The notes under the pieces: model-generated
What the model was told of the DNA's origin: nothing
Databases searched by the model: none
The model's input: the letters and a program-made list of their open reading frames with translations, nothing else
Shown: in pieces, positions 5,492-6,095 of the stretch
Position numbering within the stretch: position 1 is the first letter of the stretch
Layout of the letters: every line of letters begins with the position of its first letter
DNA from: Phycisphaerae bacterium
GTDB taxonomy: Bacteria; Planctomycetota; Phycisphaerae; Phycisphaerales; UBA1924
Length of the DNA stretch: 6,095 nt
Direction of reading: 5' to 3'
Assembly (NCBI GenBank): GCA_016794945.1
Contig: JAEUIX010000107.1
Location: forward strand, 1 to 6,095
Translations under genes and position numbers: made by a program

Positions 5492-5941
5492 ATGTTTGAC
5501 CGCTGCAATGGACTCATGTTCGCCCCCTCGGCCCTGGCCCGTGAAGTGGACGAGATGTTCGAGAACCTGACCGGCGGCGCGACGCGCCCCCTGGTCCGCG
5601 AGGCCGCCCGCGCCTTCCCGCCGCTGAACATCTGGTCCGACGAGAAGGCCGTGTACGTCGAGGCCGCGCTGCCCGGCTTCCGCATGGAAGACGTTGAGGT
5701 CACGCTGACGCGCCAGGACCTGACGATCAAGGGCAAGCGGGAGACGACGATCCCCGAGCAGGCGCAGTGGGTGCACCGCGAGCGTGCCGGCGGCGAGTTC
5801 GCACGAACGGTGACGATCGGCGAGCCGCTGGATCACGACAAGGTCACGGCCACGATGAACAACGGCCTGCTGCTGGTGACGCTGCCCAAGAGCGCCGTCG
5901 CCCAGCCCCGGCGGATCACGGTGAACCCCGTCAACAACTGA
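5492..5941 (+). CDS. hsp20: Small heat-shock protein, Hsp20 / alpha-crystallin family
   Basis: A 149-residue ATP-independent holdase expected to form cytosolic oligomers that bind unfolding proteins and pass them to DnaK/DnaJ. The N-terminal arm (1-43) is short. The alpha-crystallin domain spans about 44-134: FPPLNIWSDEKAVYVEAALPG (42-62, read as strands beta-2/3), DLTIKGKR (76-83), ERAGGEFARTVTIGEPLD (97-114) and the hallmark NGLLLVTLPK (124-133). The C-terminal tail carries an I-x-I/V anchor (ITV, 142-144) used for oligomer assembly. Length and motifs are normal. ATG at 5492 is supported by AGGAGA six bases upstream; an in-frame ATG at 5516 is less likely. The gene is divergent from a J-protein gene, a functional partner, and is followed by a strong terminator, so it is probably monocistronic. 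Confidence 0.96.
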   Translation: MFDRCNGLMFAPSALAREVDEMFENLTGGATRPLVREAARAFPPLNIWSDEKAVYVEAALPGFRMEDVEVTLTRQDLTIKGKRETTIPEQAQWVHRERAGGEFARTVTIGEPLDHDKVTATMNNGLLLVTLPKSAVAQPRRITVNPVNN

Positions 5942-5963
5942 GCGCCGGACCCGAATGTCCGTT

Positions 5964-6000
5964 CGGGCCGCCCCCGCCTTGGCCGGGGCGGCCCGTTTGT
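5964..6000 (+). terminator. Intrinsic terminator downstream of hsp20
   Basis: A perfect 11-bp GC-rich stem, CGGGCCGCCCC (5964-5974) with GGGGCGGCCCG (5985-5995), has a 10-base loop and is followed by TTTGT. It begins 23 bp after the hsp20 stop. The T-run is short, but the stem is very strong. An overlapping upstream hairpin, CGG-A-CCCGAA (5946-5955) with TTCGGGCCG (5962-5970), cannot form at the same time. Confidence 0.8.
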
Positions 6001-6095
6001 GACCCCGGGCAGCCGCGGGGGCCTGAACCGCCCCGTACGGAGGCTCGTACCACCCCGATCGGAATTCCCCGTGCCGGCGTGAACATCCGGCCCCT
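6001..6095. other. Right-hand intergenic edge without a supported gene
   Basis: The 95 bases after the terminator contain a small inverted repeat GTACG-6-CGTAC (6035-6050) and GC-rich sequence. On the minus strand two frames are open from the window edge, but they run through the terminator, and their translation is low-complexity Gly/Pro/Arg/Ala-rich with no recognisable motif. Confidence 0.5.

Noticed and set aside
5191..5736. In-frame extension of the J-protein gene by 182 codons
   Set aside because: It crosses the divergent intergenic region and part of hsp20 antisense and shows no homology; J-domain proteins of this type start just before the J-domain.
5932..6095. Minus-strand frame open from the right edge
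   Set aside because: It passes through the perfect terminator palindrome and into the hsp20 3' end; composition is Gly/Pro/Arg-rich and no motif is visible.

Overview
The window is very GC-rich bacterial chromosome, coding almost throughout, with no mobile element, CRISPR array, tRNA or rRNA that I can see. The base composition and the gene families (an AtoE-type transporter, a MOFRL glycerate kinase, a YugP-type peptidase, an Hsp20 with a possible sigma-54-like site) would suit a high-GC planctomycete, perhaps of the Phycisphaerae. That placement is inference only; no marker gene is present.

Left part (1-3408, + strand) is metabolic. It holds the 3' end of a PLP-dependent class I/II aminotransferase, then a 76-bp gap with a plausible promoter, then an AtoE-family membrane transporter. 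The transporter stop codon overlaps the start of a class II glycerate 2-kinase (TGATG). Transporter and kinase are therefore probably translationally coupled, which suggests uptake of glycerate or a related short hydroxy acid followed by phosphorylation to 2-phosphoglycerate.

Right part (3405-6000) is protein quality control. A minus-strand pair encodes a CbpA-like J-protein (no zinc finger) and, downstream, a membrane zinc metallopeptidase of the YugP family. The peptidase gene runs tail-to-tail into the kinase gene, and the two stop codons share one palindromic CTAG. Across a 301-bp divergent intergenic region a small heat-shock protein (Hsp20) is encoded on the + strand, followed by a strong intrinsic terminator.

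The most interesting non-coding signals lie in this divergent region. A 14-bp motif GGCACG(G/C)GGTTTGA occurs once in front of each chaperone gene, in opposite orientation, with one mismatch between copies; it resembles a -24/-12 sigma-54 promoter with GA in place of the -12 GC. The hsp20 leader can form two directly abutting hairpins, the second with the Shine-Dalgarno sequence in its loop and its stem ending at the base before ATG. This is a candidate RNA thermometer. The last 95 bases hold no gene I can support.
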